From the NCBI RefSeq assembly GCF_024753205.1, contig NZ_JANUGZ010000001.1:930001-994000 (forward strand): a stretch of 64,000 nucleotides of DNA, given 5' to 3'. Each line of letters opens with the position of its first letter. Positions within the stretch are counted from its first letter, which is position 1. The notes below the pieces were generated by a model. The model was not told the DNA's origin and searched no databases. It saw only the letters and a program-made list of their open reading frames with translations. The position numbers and the translations under genes were made by a program. The stretch is from Massilia aurea (GTDB taxonomy: Bacteria; Pseudomonadota; Gammaproteobacteria; Burkholderiales; Burkholderiaceae_D). Positions 24,833-33,860 of this stretch are shown one piece after another.

Positions 24833-25666
24833 TTACAGCATCCGCGCAGTTCCCGAGACCCGGATCGGCCCGCCAATGTCATTGCCAAATTCGGCAGTAA
24901 TGAGAGAGCGCATGCCCATATCTTCGCCCTGCACGATCTCGATCCGGCCGCCATGCGGCCAGCCCAGATCGCGCAAATAGCCGGCCAGCGCGGCCGTCGC
25001 AGCGCCCGTCGCCGGATCTTCCAGCACGCCACCGGAGGCAAAAGCGTTGCGCGAATGAAACAGATTATTGTGTTCGGACCAGGCCAGCACGATCGTCACC
25101 AGGCCGTGGGCGTCCATCAGCGCCCGGCCCGGGTCGAGCGCGTACGTCATCGCCGCCAGCGCAGCGCGGCTGGACAGCGCCAGGAACAGGTGATCGGCGC
25201 CGGCGTGAATGCATGCGGGCGGCAGGCGTGGATCGAGGTCGGCGTGCCCGTAGCCGAACAGCGCGAGCGCAGCGTCGACAAGAGCGGGCGGCGCAGGACG
25301 GCTACGGGTAGGCGGGGACTGCAGCGCCGCCTGCATGCGCGCGCCGTCCTGCCGTCCCTCGACAGAGATGGCAGCGGCATTCAGGGTCAGCGCAAAGCGG
25401 CCAGCACCATGCCGGCGCGCCAGGGCGGCACCCAGGGCAATCGTCGCGTGGCCACAGAACGGCACTTCGGAAGCGGGCGAAAAATAACGCACGCGCCACC
25501 CCTCGCCTTCGGGCGCGGCAAACGCGGTTTCGGAAAATCCGACGTCGCGCGCCATTGCAGCCATCTCGGCAGCCGGCGGCAAGACCGCGCCGATCCAGAC
25601 CCCGGCCGGATTACCGCCCTGCCCGTGGTCGTCAAAGGCGGCGAGAAGTTCAATATCCTGGCGCAT
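24833..25666 (-). CDS. PhzF family isomerase-like protein
   Basis: 277 aa, PhzF/diaminopimelate-epimerase fold (two hot-dog-like halves). Seen are GGNPAGVW, the catalytic-Glu motif GFSETAF (Glu ~45), YFSPASEVPFCGHATIALGAAL in the first half and ASGGVLEDPATGAATAALAGYL in the second, all in the usual positions. PhzF isomerises a phenazine precursor, but stand-alone homologues have unknown substrates; there are no phenazine genes here. ATG 25666 has GAGGAAG upstream and gives the usual N-terminus; an ATG 9 codons earlier (25693) is less likely. It lies 46 nt downstream of the MFS gene, same strand. Confidence 0.88.
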   Translation of the reverse strand: MRQDIELLAAFDDHGQGGNPAGVWIGAVLPPAAEMAAMARDVGFSETAFAAPEGEGWRVRYFSPASEVPFCGHATIALGAALARRHGAGRFALTLNAAAISVEGRQDGARMQAALQSPPTRSRPAPPALVDAALALFGYGHADLDPRLPPACIHAGADHLFLALSSRAALAAMTYALDPGRALMDAHGLVTIVLAWSEHNNLFHSRNAFASGGVLEDPATGAATAALAGYLRDLGWPHGGRIEIVQGEDMGMRSLITAEFGNDIGGPIRVSGTARML

Positions 25667-25712
25667 GGGTGCTTCCTCAGTGATTGGAAACACCCATCAT
25701 AGCGCCGGGCCG

Positions 25713-26930
25713 CTAGCGCCGGGCGTCGATGCGCGGCAGCAGCACGGCCAGGATGCCCAGCAGCGGCAGGAACGAGGCGATCTGGTACACCTGCGCGATG
25801 CCGTGCACGTCGGCGATGGTGCCCATCGCGGCCGCACCCATGCCGCTGATGCCAAACATCAGGCCGAAGAAGATGCCCGAGATCAGGCCGACCTTGCCCG
25901 GCACCAGCTCCTGAGCGAACACGACGATGGCCGAGAACGCCGACGACATCACCAGGCCGATGATGACCGACAACACGCCGGTCCAGAACAGGTCGGCGTA
26001 CGGCAGTGCGATCGTGAACGGCGCCGCGCCCAGAATCGAGAACCAGATCACGCGCTTGCGCCCGATCTTGTCGCCGATCGGCCCGCCCGCGAACGTGCCC
26101 AACGCCACCGATGCCAGGAACAGGAACAAGTACATCTGGGCGGTGCCCACGGGCAGCTTGAACTTCTCAATGAGGAAGAAGGTGTAGTAGGTCTGCAGGC
26201 TCGCCATATAGATGTACTTGGAGAACACCAGCAGCGCCAGCACGGCCAGCGCCTGGATCACCTTCTTGCGCGGCAGCGCCGGACCGGCATGCAGCGCCGC
26301 TTTCTTGACCATGTTCATCAGGTGGTGGCTGTACCAGCGGCTCACGCCCACCAGCACCGCCACCGCAACGAGCACCAGCAGCATGAACCAGGCGATCTCG
26401 GCCTGCCCGCGGCCGACGACGATCGCCGCCGCCAGCAACGGCCCCAGGGCCGAGCCGGCATTGCCGCCAACCTGGAACACCGACTGCGCAAATCCGAAGC
26501 GCCCGCCCGAGGCCAGGCGCGCCACGCGCGAGGCTTCCGGGTGGAAGGTCGACGAGCCCACGCCGATCATGCCGGCAGCAACCAGCAGCATCGGATAGCT
26601 GTTGGCCCACGCCAGCAACCCCACGCCGAGCAGCGTTACGCACATCCCGGCCGGCAGCAGGAACGGAATCGGCCGCTTGTCGGTGTACAGGCCGATCCAC
26701 GGCTGCAGCAGCGACGCGGTGCACTGGAACGTCAGCGTGATCAGGCCGACCTGGGTAAAGGTCAGGTTGAATTCGTGCTTCAGGAGCGGGTAGATCGACG
26801 GCAGCACCGCCTGCACGCAATCGTTGAGCAGGTGGACGAAGGCAACCGAGAGAAGGATCTGCATCACGGCGCCGGAGGCGGCCGGGGTGACTGCGGAGGT
26901 GGTGCTGGACGGCGAGGAAGATGTGGACAT
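25713..26930 (-). CDS. MFS transporter, fosmidomycin-resistance (Fsr) type
   Basis: 405-aa major facilitator protein with about 12 TM helices. The N-terminal motif HLLNDCVQAVLPSIYPLLKHEF and the repeats LQPWIGLYTDKRP, GGNAGSALGPLL and GTFAGGPIGDKIGRKR are those of the Fsr family (E. coli Fsr exports fosmidomycin). A Ser/Thr-rich 20-residue N-terminal tail precedes the first helix. The physiological substrate is unknown. It is followed on the same strand by the PhzF-like gene, with a 46-nt gap, so the two may be cotranscribed. Confidence 0.88.
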   Translation of the reverse strand: MSTSSSPSSTTSAVTPAASGAVMQILLSVAFVHLLNDCVQAVLPSIYPLLKHEFNLTFTQVGLITLTFQCTASLLQPWIGLYTDKRPIPFLLPAGMCVTLLGVGLLAWANSYPMLLVAAGMIGVGSSTFHPEASRVARLASGGRFGFAQSVFQVGGNAGSALGPLLAAAIVVGRGQAEIAWFMLLVLVAVAVLVGVSRWYSHHLMNMVKKAALHAGPALPRKKVIQALAVLALLVFSKYIYMASLQTYYTFFLIEKFKLPVGTAQMYLFLFLASVALGTFAGGPIGDKIGRKRVIWFSILGAAPFTIALPYADLFWTGVLSVIIGLVMSSAFSAIVVFAQELVPGKVGLISGIFFGLMFGISGMGAAAMGTIADVHGIAQVYQIASFLPLLGILAVLLPRIDARR

Positions 26931-26972
26931 GGACGACGCGGGTGGACAGAACAGTCCGACAGGATATGCGAA

Positions 26973-26996
26973 AACCGGCGCCCGCGGGCGCCGGTT
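26973..26996 (-). terminator. Terminator after the GH97 gene, possibly bidirectional
   Basis: A fully palindromic 24-mer (AACCGGCGCCCG and its complement) is followed on the minus strand by TTTTCG and on the plus strand by TCTTTT. It lies 17 nt past the stop of the minus-strand GH97 gene and separates it from the MFS gene. GC-rich stem plus T-run is a strong intrinsic terminator. Confidence 0.8.
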
Positions 26997-27013
26997 CTTT
27001 TACCAACGGTCGG

Positions 27014-29056
27014 TTAGCTGGCCGGCACCAGCCGGATGGCTTGCCCGCCGCCCGGCGCCAGCACCATCTTGATGGTGTCGGTGCTCTTGACGGTGCGCTT
27101 CTCGATCACCAGGTCGAAGCGGCGCTCGCTGCGATAATCCGCCTTGTCGCCATCGCGGTAGATTTCGGCCACATACGATTTGCCGGCATCGAGGAACGAC
27201 AATGGCAGATCGAGCGTGCGCGCATTGCCATCGGTGACCGAGCCGACGTACCAGGCGCTCGAGTTGCGGTCCTTGCGCGCAATGGTTGCGTATTCACCGA
27301 CAGCGCCATGCAGCACACGCGTATCGTCCCAGTCGGTCGGCACGTCGCGTATGAACTTGAACGCGCCCGGATAGCGGTCGTAATGCTCGATCAGATCCGC
27401 CGCCATCACCACCGGCGAATAGATCACCACGAAGTTGGCCAGCTGCTTGGCCTGGGTCGAGTTGAACGGCTTCTTGTCCTTGCCCTCCAGGCTCAGGATG
27501 CCCGGCGTGTAATCGAGCGGGCCGCTGAGCATGCGGGTGAACACCAGGTTGGCCTCGTGCTCGACGCTGTTGACCGGATCGCCCCAGGCGTTGTACTCCG
27601 TGCCGCGCGCGCCTTCACGCGAGATCCAGTTCGGATAGGTGCGGCGCAGGCCCGTGTCCTTCACCGGCTCGTGCGTGTTGATCGCGATCTTGTAGCGCGC
27701 CGCATCCTCGACCACCTTCTGGTAGTGGCGCACGCCCTCTTGCGAATCTGTGTAGCCAAAATGGACCTTGCCGTTCTTGCCCATGAACTGGGCGGCGCCG
27801 CCGTCGGTCACGTAGCCGGTCTTGATGCTGTCCACGCCGTTCTTTGCATACAGGCGCAGCGCTGCATCGAGCTGCTTTTCGTAGTGCGCGATATTGCCGC
27901 CGGTTTCGTGATGGCCGATGATGTGGACACCGCGCGCTTTGCCGTACGCCGCCAGTGCCGGCAGGTCGAAGCGCGGGTTCGAGCGGGTGAAGTCCATGTC
28001 CGCGCCGTTGCCGGCCCAGTCGCTGTCCCAGCCCGGATTCCAGCCTTCGACCAGTACGCCACGGAAGCCGTTCTTTGCCGCGAAGTCGATGTAGCGCTTC
28101 GTATAATCGGTCGTCGCGCCGAGCCGGTCGCCCGCGGCCCAGGTTTTGGTCTCCAAGTGCATGTCCCACCAGACGCCGACATACTTCGATGGCTTGACCC
28201 ACGAGACGTCGCCCAGTTTATTGGGCTCGTTGAGGTTCAGCACGAGGTCGGACATGTACAGGCCCGCCGCATCGCCCGCGATCTGCATCGTGCGCCACGG
28301 CGTCGTGAAGCTCCCGGTGCGCACGACCGGCGCGCCGTTGGCGGACGGCGTCAGGTGCGCGCGCAGGCGCTGGCCTTCGACCCGGCGCAGCCACATCGAC
28401 GCGTAGTCGACCAGCGCCGCTTCGTGGAAGGCGATGTGCGTGCCGTTTTCCATGCGCACCGTCATCGGCGTGTTGGCCATGCCCACTTCACGCAGCGGCG
28501 TTTTCTGGATCGGGTATTCGAGCGCCCAGACTTCACCGGCCTGCTGCCACCAGGCGGTAGCTGGCTGCGCCACCACGAACTCGGTCAGCTCGTCGGCAAT
28601 GTGCACGGCGCGGTTATTGGTCTGCTTCGGGAATTCGTAGCGGAAGCCCACGCCATCGTCGAACACGCGAAACACGATCGCCAGGCGCCGGCCATCCTTC
28701 TTCTGGTGCACGTCCACGCGCAGCTGGCTGTAGTGATTGCGAACCGTGCGACGCTCGCCCCACGGCTGCTCCCAAGTGCTGTCATGGGCCGTGACCAGGT
28801 GGCGCTCCATCGCAAAACCGGCATCGAGCGGCTTGTCGCTGGCCAGCACGAAGCCCAGGCGCGACGGCGCGATGACCGGCTGGCCCTTGCGCTCGACCTG
28901 GTACGACAGGCGCCCGTCCGGGGCCACCTGCAACGACACCTTGAGCACCTTGCCGGGCGACTCGACGGTCGCCATCAGGTCTTCGGCGGCGAACGCGCCG
29001 GTACTGATCACCATGCCCAGCGCCACGAGGCTCATCTTCAATAAACTGGTACGCAT
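27014..29056 (-). CDS. Glycoside hydrolase family 97 (alpha-glucosidase/alpha-galactosidase type)
   Basis: 680 aa. Signal peptide MRTSLLKMSLVALGMVISTGAFA, then the N-terminal beta-super-sandwich (~25-280), the TIM-barrel (~285-560) with YVGVWWDMHLE, GFRGVLVEGWNPGWDSDW, IIGHHETGGNIAHYE and AINTHEPVKDTGLRRTYPN, and a C-terminal beta-domain. This matches GH97, calcium-dependent exo-acting enzymes related to Bacteroides SusB. Whether it inverts (glucosidase) or retains (galactosidase) depends on a Glu versus Asp nucleophile that I cannot align with certainty. ATG 29056 has AGGAG at proper spacing; the frame is open 14 codons further. It is divergent from the QseBC-like two-component system. Confidence 0.88.
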   Translation of the reverse strand: MRTSLLKMSLVALGMVISTGAFAAEDLMATVESPGKVLKVSLQVAPDGRLSYQVERKGQPVIAPSRLGFVLASDKPLDAGFAMERHLVTAHDSTWEQPWGERRTVRNHYSQLRVDVHQKKDGRRLAIVFRVFDDGVGFRYEFPKQTNNRAVHIADELTEFVVAQPATAWWQQAGEVWALEYPIQKTPLREVGMANTPMTVRMENGTHIAFHEAALVDYASMWLRRVEGQRLRAHLTPSANGAPVVRTGSFTTPWRTMQIAGDAAGLYMSDLVLNLNEPNKLGDVSWVKPSKYVGVWWDMHLETKTWAAGDRLGATTDYTKRYIDFAAKNGFRGVLVEGWNPGWDSDWAGNGADMDFTRSNPRFDLPALAAYGKARGVHIIGHHETGGNIAHYEKQLDAALRLYAKNGVDSIKTGYVTDGGAAQFMGKNGKVHFGYTDSQEGVRHYQKVVEDAARYKIAINTHEPVKDTGLRRTYPNWISREGARGTEYNAWGDPVNSVEHEANLVFTRMLSGPLDYTPGILSLEGKDKKPFNSTQAKQLANFVVIYSPVVMAADLIEHYDRYPGAFKFIRDVPTDWDDTRVLHGAVGEYATIARKDRNSSAWYVGSVTDGNARTLDLPLSFLDAGKSYVAEIYRDGDKADYRSERRFDLVIEKRTVKSTDTIKMVLAPGGGQAIRLVPAS

Positions 29057-29216
29057 CCTTCGTCTCCTGTCTCGTCTTGTTTTCTGTTGCAATTTCAACC
29101 TGAAAGCGGTCGCCCCGGATAGTCCGGCATCGGGGATGCGCGGTCAATGTGCGGCTGAAGCGAATCTGAAGATTCGTCGCGGCGCCCGAAGCGCAGCGCA
29201 CTGATACACTTCCGGC

Positions 29217-29879
29217 ATGAAAATTCTGATGATCGAAGACGATCTGGCGATCGGCCAGGCCCTCTTGTCGGTGTTCCAGGACGAGGGCCACACAGCGGTA
29301 TGGCTGCGCCTGGCCCAGGGCGCGGCCGCGCGCATGCGCAGCGAATCGTTCGACGCGGTGGTGCTCGACCTGGGCCTGCCCGATGGCGACGGCACCGACG
29401 TGCTGCGCGCGCTGCGCGATGAGGGCGTGCGACTGCCGGTGTTGATCATCAGCGCGCGCGACAGCCTGCAGGACCGCCTGAAGGGATTCGACCTGGGCGC
29501 CGACGACTACCTGATCAAGCCCTTCGAGATTCCCGAACTGCTGGTGCGCCTGCGCGCAATCGTGCGCCGCAGCCACGGCGCACTGGAAGAAAACCTGTGG
29601 GTGGCGGGCGACATTGAACTGGACGAAAACCGCATGCTCGTCACGCGCGCTGGCCAGAGCGTCACGCTCTCGAAAACCGAATTCGCGCTGCTGCTTACCT
29701 TGATGAAGCAGGCCAACCGCGTGCTCACGCGCGTCGAGCTCGAACGGCGCGCCCTGCCCTCCGGCGAAGGCCAGAGCCAGACGCTGGACGTGCACATCTT
29801 CAACCTGCGCAAAAAAGTGGGCGAAGGCGTGATCCGCACCGTGCGCGGCGTCGGCTACATGGTGCAGCGTGACGTTTAG
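29217..29879 (+). CDS. OmpR/QseB-type response regulator
   Basis: 220 aa. The receiver domain begins MKILMIEDD, phospho-Asp in AVVLDLGLPDGDGTD, Thr/Ser in VLIISARDS and Lys in DYLIKPFEIPEL; the winged-helix DNA-binding domain has LSKTEFALLLTLMKQANRVLTRVELERRALPSGEGQSQTLDVHIFNLRKKVG and IRTVRGVGYMV. Resembles QseB/PmrA regulators. It overlaps the kinase gene by 11 nt and is therefore coupled to it. The divergent GH97 gene 160 nt away is a plausible target. Confidence 0.9.
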   Translation: MKILMIEDDLAIGQALLSVFQDEGHTAVWLRLAQGAAARMRSESFDAVVLDLGLPDGDGTDVLRALRDEGVRLPVLIISARDSLQDRLKGFDLGADDYLIKPFEIPELLVRLRAIVRRSHGALEENLWVAGDIELDENRMLVTRAGQSVTLSKTEFALLLTLMKQANRVLTRVELERRALPSGEGQSQTLDVHIFNLRKKVGEGVIRTVRGVGYMVQRDV

Positions 29880-31245
29880 ACAGTCCTCGCTGTTCCGGCG
29901 CCTGATGTTCAGCTTTGCCGGCGTGATCGTCAGCGTCGCGATCATCGGCGTGCTGTGGATGTTTTATGAGGCCAAGGTCACGCAGCGCACGCGTACCTTC
30001 AGCGAAAACAAGGCGCATACGCTCAACATCCTGTCGCACCTGGTGGACACCGGCGCCCGGCCCGAGCGCATGCTGCCGGCGCTTGCCGCGATCGAGGTGA
30101 ACCGCGAGCGCATGTTCAAGGAGCTCGATTACCACTCGCGCGTGCGCGTGCGGGTCTGGCTCGATGGCCGCCTGCTCTACAACTCGATGCCGCAGCTGCC
30201 GGACGTGCTGCCCGAGGTGGCCGCGCGCGGCGCCTACGCGTGGGTGCGCTGGACGGCGCACGACGCGGGCAACCGCATCGTCGTCGAGCGCCGCCACGAA
30301 GTCGACGACGAGTGGATGCTGACCATCTGGGGCGTGAGCTTCCTGCTGTCGTCGACCTTCTTCAGCCTGCCGCTGCTGTTGATTCCGGCGTGGCTGATCG
30401 TCGGCATCGGCCTGCGGCCACTGCGCTCGATCGCGTCGAGCATCGCCCAGCGCACGGATGCCGACCTGACGCCGCTGCCCGACTCCAAGTACAAGGAACT
30501 CTCGCCGCTGGTGGTAGCGATCAATGGCCTGATGCATCGCCTGAGTCAGCGCATCGAGCACGAACACGAGTTCCTGACCGACGCCGCGCACGAACTCAAG
30601 ACGCCACTGGCGGCCATCCAGATCAACGCCCACGTCTTGATGAGCCGCGCCGGCGCCGAAATGGCCGAGCGCTGCGCCGAGCCGGCGGCCGGCCTGCGCA
30701 GCGGCGTCGCTCGCGCCACGCACACGGTGCACCAGTTGCTGGCGCTCGAACGCGCCCGGGCCGAACCGCAGGTCGCGCAGGCGTGCCCGCTGACGGACGT
30801 GGCCGACTTCGTGCGCGAGCGCGTGGCGACGGCGGCGCACTTGGCGGTGCAGCGCAATATCGAGATCGAATTCGACGCTGCCCCCGACGCCACCGGTGCG
30901 CTGCCGCTGCATCTGGAAAGCATGGCGTCGGCGGTCGATAACCTGATCAGCAATGCAATCAAGTATTCACCGACGGATGGCCGCATCACCGTGCGCCTGA
31001 CGCGTGCTGCTTCTGGCTACCGGCTGGCGATCTGCGATGGAGGGCCGGGGATTGCGCCGGATCTGCGCGACAAGGTGTTCGAGCGGTTCTACCGGGTGCC
31101 GGGGCAGGAGCAGCTGGGTTCAGGACTGGGGCTGGCAATTGCCGAACGGGGCGCGGCAAGGAACGGCGGCACGATCTCGCTGGAGAATGGCGAGCATGGT
31201 CGCGGCGTGTGCGCGACCATTACGTTCACTGGCGCCGTGGGGTAG
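29869..31245 (+). CDS. QseC-type sensor histidine kinase
   Basis: 458 aa. TM1 near residues 11-32 (LMFSFAGVIVSVAIIGVLWMF), a periplasmic sensor ~35-155 and TM2 ~160-183 (VSFLLSSTFFSLPLLLIPAWLIVGIG). The HAMP-like linker is LRPLRSIASSIAQR, the H-box is LTDAAHELKTPLAAIQ, the N-box DNLISNAIKYSP and the G-boxes GGPGI and GSGLGLAIAE. GTG 29869 lies within the regulator gene. The layout is that of the QseC/TctE group. The signal is not visible in the sequence. Confidence 0.9.
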   Translation: MTFRQSSLFRRLMFSFAGVIVSVAIIGVLWMFYEAKVTQRTRTFSENKAHTLNILSHLVDTGARPERMLPALAAIEVNRERMFKELDYHSRVRVRVWLDGRLLYNSMPQLPDVLPEVAARGAYAWVRWTAHDAGNRIVVERRHEVDDEWMLTIWGVSFLLSSTFFSLPLLLIPAWLIVGIGLRPLRSIASSIAQRTDADLTPLPDSKYKELSPLVVAINGLMHRLSQRIEHEHEFLTDAAHELKTPLAAIQINAHVLMSRAGAEMAERCAEPAAGLRSGVARATHTVHQLLALERARAEPQVAQACPLTDVADFVRERVATAAHLAVQRNIEIEFDAAPDATGALPLHLESMASAVDNLISNAIKYSPTDGRITVRLTRAASGYRLAICDGGPGIAPDLRDKVFERFYRVPGQEQLGSGLGLAIAERGAARNGGTISLENGEHGRGVCATITFTGAVG

Positions 31246-31260
31246 CTTTCCGGGTGGTGC

Positions 31261-32241
31261 CTACAACCAGCCGACACGCTTCAGCCGCCGGTGCAGCAGC
31301 GCGCAACCGGCGACGATCCCGAACATCACCGCGGGATAACTCCAGCGCCAGGCCAGCTCCGGCATGTGCTGGAAGTTCATGCCGTACAGGCTGAACACCA
31401 TCGTCGGCACCGCCAAGATCGCGCCCCAGCCGGCGAGGCGCTTGACGACGTCATTCTGGCGAATCGTCACCTGCGCCAGCGCCACCTGCATGGCGGCATT
31501 GATCATCTCGCCGATCCGGTCTGCCGTCTGCGTTACGCGCGCGACATGGTCGAGAATGTCCCGGTAGTAGATGCGGTTTCCGGCCGGGATGATGTCGCCG
31601 TGAAAACGCAGCAATTCGTTACAGATGTCGATCAATGGCGCCGCCGCCCCATGCACCGACAACAGCTCGTTTTTCAGGTTGTAGAACTCTTCCAGGTTAT
31701 CCGACGACGGATTGGGCAGAAACAATGCCTTCTCCACCTGGCGGAATCGGTCCTGCAGCATATCCATGCATGGCTGGTAATGATCGACGATGAAATCGAT
31801 GATCGTGTAGAGCACGTACCCGGGGCCCATCGCGAGTTTGGCGGGCACGCTCTCGGCGCGTTCGCGGACCGCGCGATATCCGTTGGACATGCCATGCCGG
31901 ATCGTCATCACGAAGCGCGGCCCGACAAACACGTGCGTTTCGCCAAAGTGGATCGCCTGCTCGACCAGCGACACCGTATGCAGCACGACAAACAGGTTCT
32001 CGCCATACTCTTCGATCTTGGGCCGCTGGTGCGCCTTGCGCGCGTCTTCCACCGCCAGGTCGTGCAGGTCGAATTCGTCCTGCACCATGTCCATCAGTTC
32101 CTTGTCTGGCTCGAACAAGCCGAGCCAGACGAAGGTGTCCTCATCTTCCAGCGCGACGCTGATATCCTCGATCTGGATCTCTTCCAGCTTGACGCCCTTG
32201 CGATACACCGTGCAGTTGATGCGCGTCGCCACTTCATTCAC
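31261..32241 (-). CDS. CorA family magnesium/cobalt transporter
   Basis: 326 aa. A large N-terminal cytoplasmic domain (~1-255) with long helices is followed by two C-terminal TM helices: GAILAVPTMVFSLYGMNF, ending in the diagnostic YGMNF motif of the selectivity loop (the usual GMN signature), and SYPAVMFGIVAGCALLHRRLKRVGWL. The loop between them (QHMPELAWRW) carries the expected acidic residue. CorA pentamers conduct Mg2+ and related divalent ions across the inner membrane. It converges on the sensor kinase gene with a 15-nt gap. Confidence 0.92.
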   Translation of the reverse strand: MNEVATRINCTVYRKGVKLEEIQIEDISVALEDEDTFVWLGLFEPDKELMDMVQDEFDLHDLAVEDARKAHQRPKIEEYGENLFVVLHTVSLVEQAIHFGETHVFVGPRFVMTIRHGMSNGYRAVRERAESVPAKLAMGPGYVLYTIIDFIVDHYQPCMDMLQDRFRQVEKALFLPNPSSDNLEEFYNLKNELLSVHGAAAPLIDICNELLRFHGDIIPAGNRIYYRDILDHVARVTQTADRIGEMINAAMQVALAQVTIRQNDVVKRLAGWGAILAVPTMVFSLYGMNFQHMPELAWRWSYPAVMFGIVAGCALLHRRLKRVGWL

Positions 32242-32786
32242 TGATCGGCTCCTGCAGTGCGCGCTGGCGCGTGAACACGGTATGGCCAGGATTACGCCCT
32301 TTCGCGCTGTCTCGTCGGATAGTCATGGGGTCTCGTCATGCAACATTGATCGTGGCCGCGATTCTACGCAGCGCCGCGTAAAAATTTTGTCAAAAATGAG
32401 GCGAAACCGCGCAAGGTCGGACGCAGAGGAAAGGACTCATGACACAGAAACTTTGACCACGAATTTCTTCTCGTTACAGTCGCACAGAAGCTACCTGCGG
32501 ATGAACGAGCAGATTCAGCCCGCGGTTCGTCAAGCGAACGGCCTGCTAACGGCTGAATCTGCTTGCAAGTGTGCGGGTCTTCACCAACGTCAGAGCATTC
32601 AGGGTTGGTTCTTCGGCGCGTAGGGCTGGCGGTGCTCGACGCCATGCGGCAGAAAGGCGAGAAACGGATCGCTGCGGCGAGCGCGACGAGCAGGCGATGA
32701 CGGCGATCGATGGATGGATTGACAGGATCTGAAATCGTTCGACAGGATCGGCAACACGACCGATCCGGCCAGCAAGTCACCTTCCA
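32242..32786. other. 545-bp intergenic region without a supported gene
   Basis: This stretch lies between the CorA start and the end of the RHS-associated gene. It contains a nested inverted repeat (32509-32562), a 9-nt direct repeat GACAGGATC (32721 and 32741) and a 7-bp hairpin at 32745-32766. Six-frame reading gives only short frames with no recognisable domain. Around 32640-32730 the plus strand reads like a coding remnant (RDEQAMTAIDGWIDRI), but the family cannot be named. Confidence 0.6.
32509..32562. repeat. Nested inverted repeat (12-bp outer stem, 5-bp inner stem)
   Basis: GCAGATTCAGCC (32509-32520) pairs perfectly with GGCTGAATCTGC (32551-32562). Within the loop GTTCG (32525-32529) pairs with CGAAC (32535-32539). 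No T-run follows on either strand, so a simple terminator is unlikely; a cruciform or remnant of a mobile element is possible. Confidence 0.6.
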
Positions 32787-33842
32787 TCAACCCGCGTGAC
32801 TGAGCACCTGCCGCACGTAGGGCTCGTAAAATTCGATCAGCCGCCTGCTGCGCGGCAAATGGAACAGTAGTTCGGTTTCAAGGCAGCGCGCACCGGAGGT
32901 GTAGCTGACGAACCAAGTACCAATTACATTGTGGAAGATTATGTCGTCGTCCTTGAGCTTCTTCGTTTGTTCGCGGCTGATCAGAATGAGCTTTGGCGGA
33001 TAGCGGTAAGTGGTACTTCCATCGGTCTTGTCGACCATTAGCGCCCAAGCCAACGCTCTCTCGCCTTCTTGAACGAAAATAAGCCGCTTACCCGTACTCA
33101 GTCCCGGAGCATAAGGGAAGTCCGGGGCCAATGCCGCCATCAGGCGCAGGTTTTCGTCTGGCTTGGTAAATACAGCAAATTCCGTCGCATTCATGACCCG
33201 TCGCCAGCGGGCCTGGTGCACGGCTTTCCAGTACGGCCCGTCGTCCGCCAAGGCCACGCTCATGTCCCGAACGGGCGTGGCCGGCTCCAGTTCGCGGACC
33301 ATCAGTGGCGGCGTCAGCACGCCTTGCGCCGCTGCCTCCACATACCAGTCTGTCGTGTCTGCCTGGGTTTTGTACCACCAGTGCTGATTATCTGTCTCGA
33401 TACGGTCTCTCAACACGGCATTGGCGGTGCGATCGAGCGGATTCGGCGTTGGTGCTGCACCCGTGTCCAGCTCGCCCACGTGCAGGAAATTGCGGTATTC
33501 CGCCAGGGTTTCCGGATGTTCGGACCACTGAGTGAGCAGAGAAGAACGATACTGGGAGCCGAGCTGACCAAAACCAACCCAGACCATCTGGTCACGATCG
33601 CGCCAGATCTCGCAGCGCAGATTTTCCACCGCATGCTGCCTACCGAGTTCATTGATCAGGGGATCCGGCAATATCTCTTTGAATAAAACCGCCTGCGCGT
33701 GAAATGCCTTCCAGCCTTCGGCAATTTCACGTGTCATCAACTGCAACTGGAAATCAAAGAGCATGCCTGCATCATCGGACAATGCCGCGCGCAGGTGTTG
33801 CGCGAACGATTCAAATTTTTTGCTTGCCATAAATCCTTTCAT
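32787..33842 (-). CDS. Hypothetical protein downstream of the RHS gene (candidate immunity/partner)
   Basis: 351 aa, no signal peptide, no TM segment, no motif I recognise. Mixed alpha/beta composition, rich in Trp and Arg, with segments such as QHWWYKTQADTTDWYVEAAAQGV and RRVMNATEFAVFTKPDENLRLMAALAPDFPYAPG. The start codon is 18 nt after the stop of the RHS gene on the same strand, and it is the last gene of the array that begins with the Tad pilus. Position directly behind an RHS protein with a toxin-like C-terminus is where a cognate immunity protein normally sits, but at 351 aa it is larger than most. GC content is a little lower than in the Tad genes. Function not assignable by sequence. 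Confidence 0.7.
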   Translation of the reverse strand: MKGFMASKKFESFAQHLRAALSDDAGMLFDFQLQLMTREIAEGWKAFHAQAVLFKEILPDPLINELGRQHAVENLRCEIWRDRDQMVWVGFGQLGSQYRSSLLTQWSEHPETLAEYRNFLHVGELDTGAAPTPNPLDRTANAVLRDRIETDNQHWWYKTQADTTDWYVEAAAQGVLTPPLMVRELEPATPVRDMSVALADDGPYWKAVHQARWRRVMNATEFAVFTKPDENLRLMAALAPDFPYAPGLSTGKRLIFVQEGERALAWALMVDKTDGSTTYRYPPKLILISREQTKKLKDDDIIFHNVIGTWFVSYTSGARCLETELLFHLPRSRRLIEFYEPYVRQVLSHAG

Positions 33843-33860
33843 TGTTGGTACGCGGTGGCC

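Noticed and set aside
32509-32562. Possible integron attC site
   Set aside because: The RYYYAAC/GTTRRRY core sites are not present as required; the structure is a simple nested inverted repeat.
32599-32790. Short minus-strand frames in the gene-free stretch downstream of the 351-aa gene
   Set aside because: Cys/Arg-rich, no start support, no family; likely noise.
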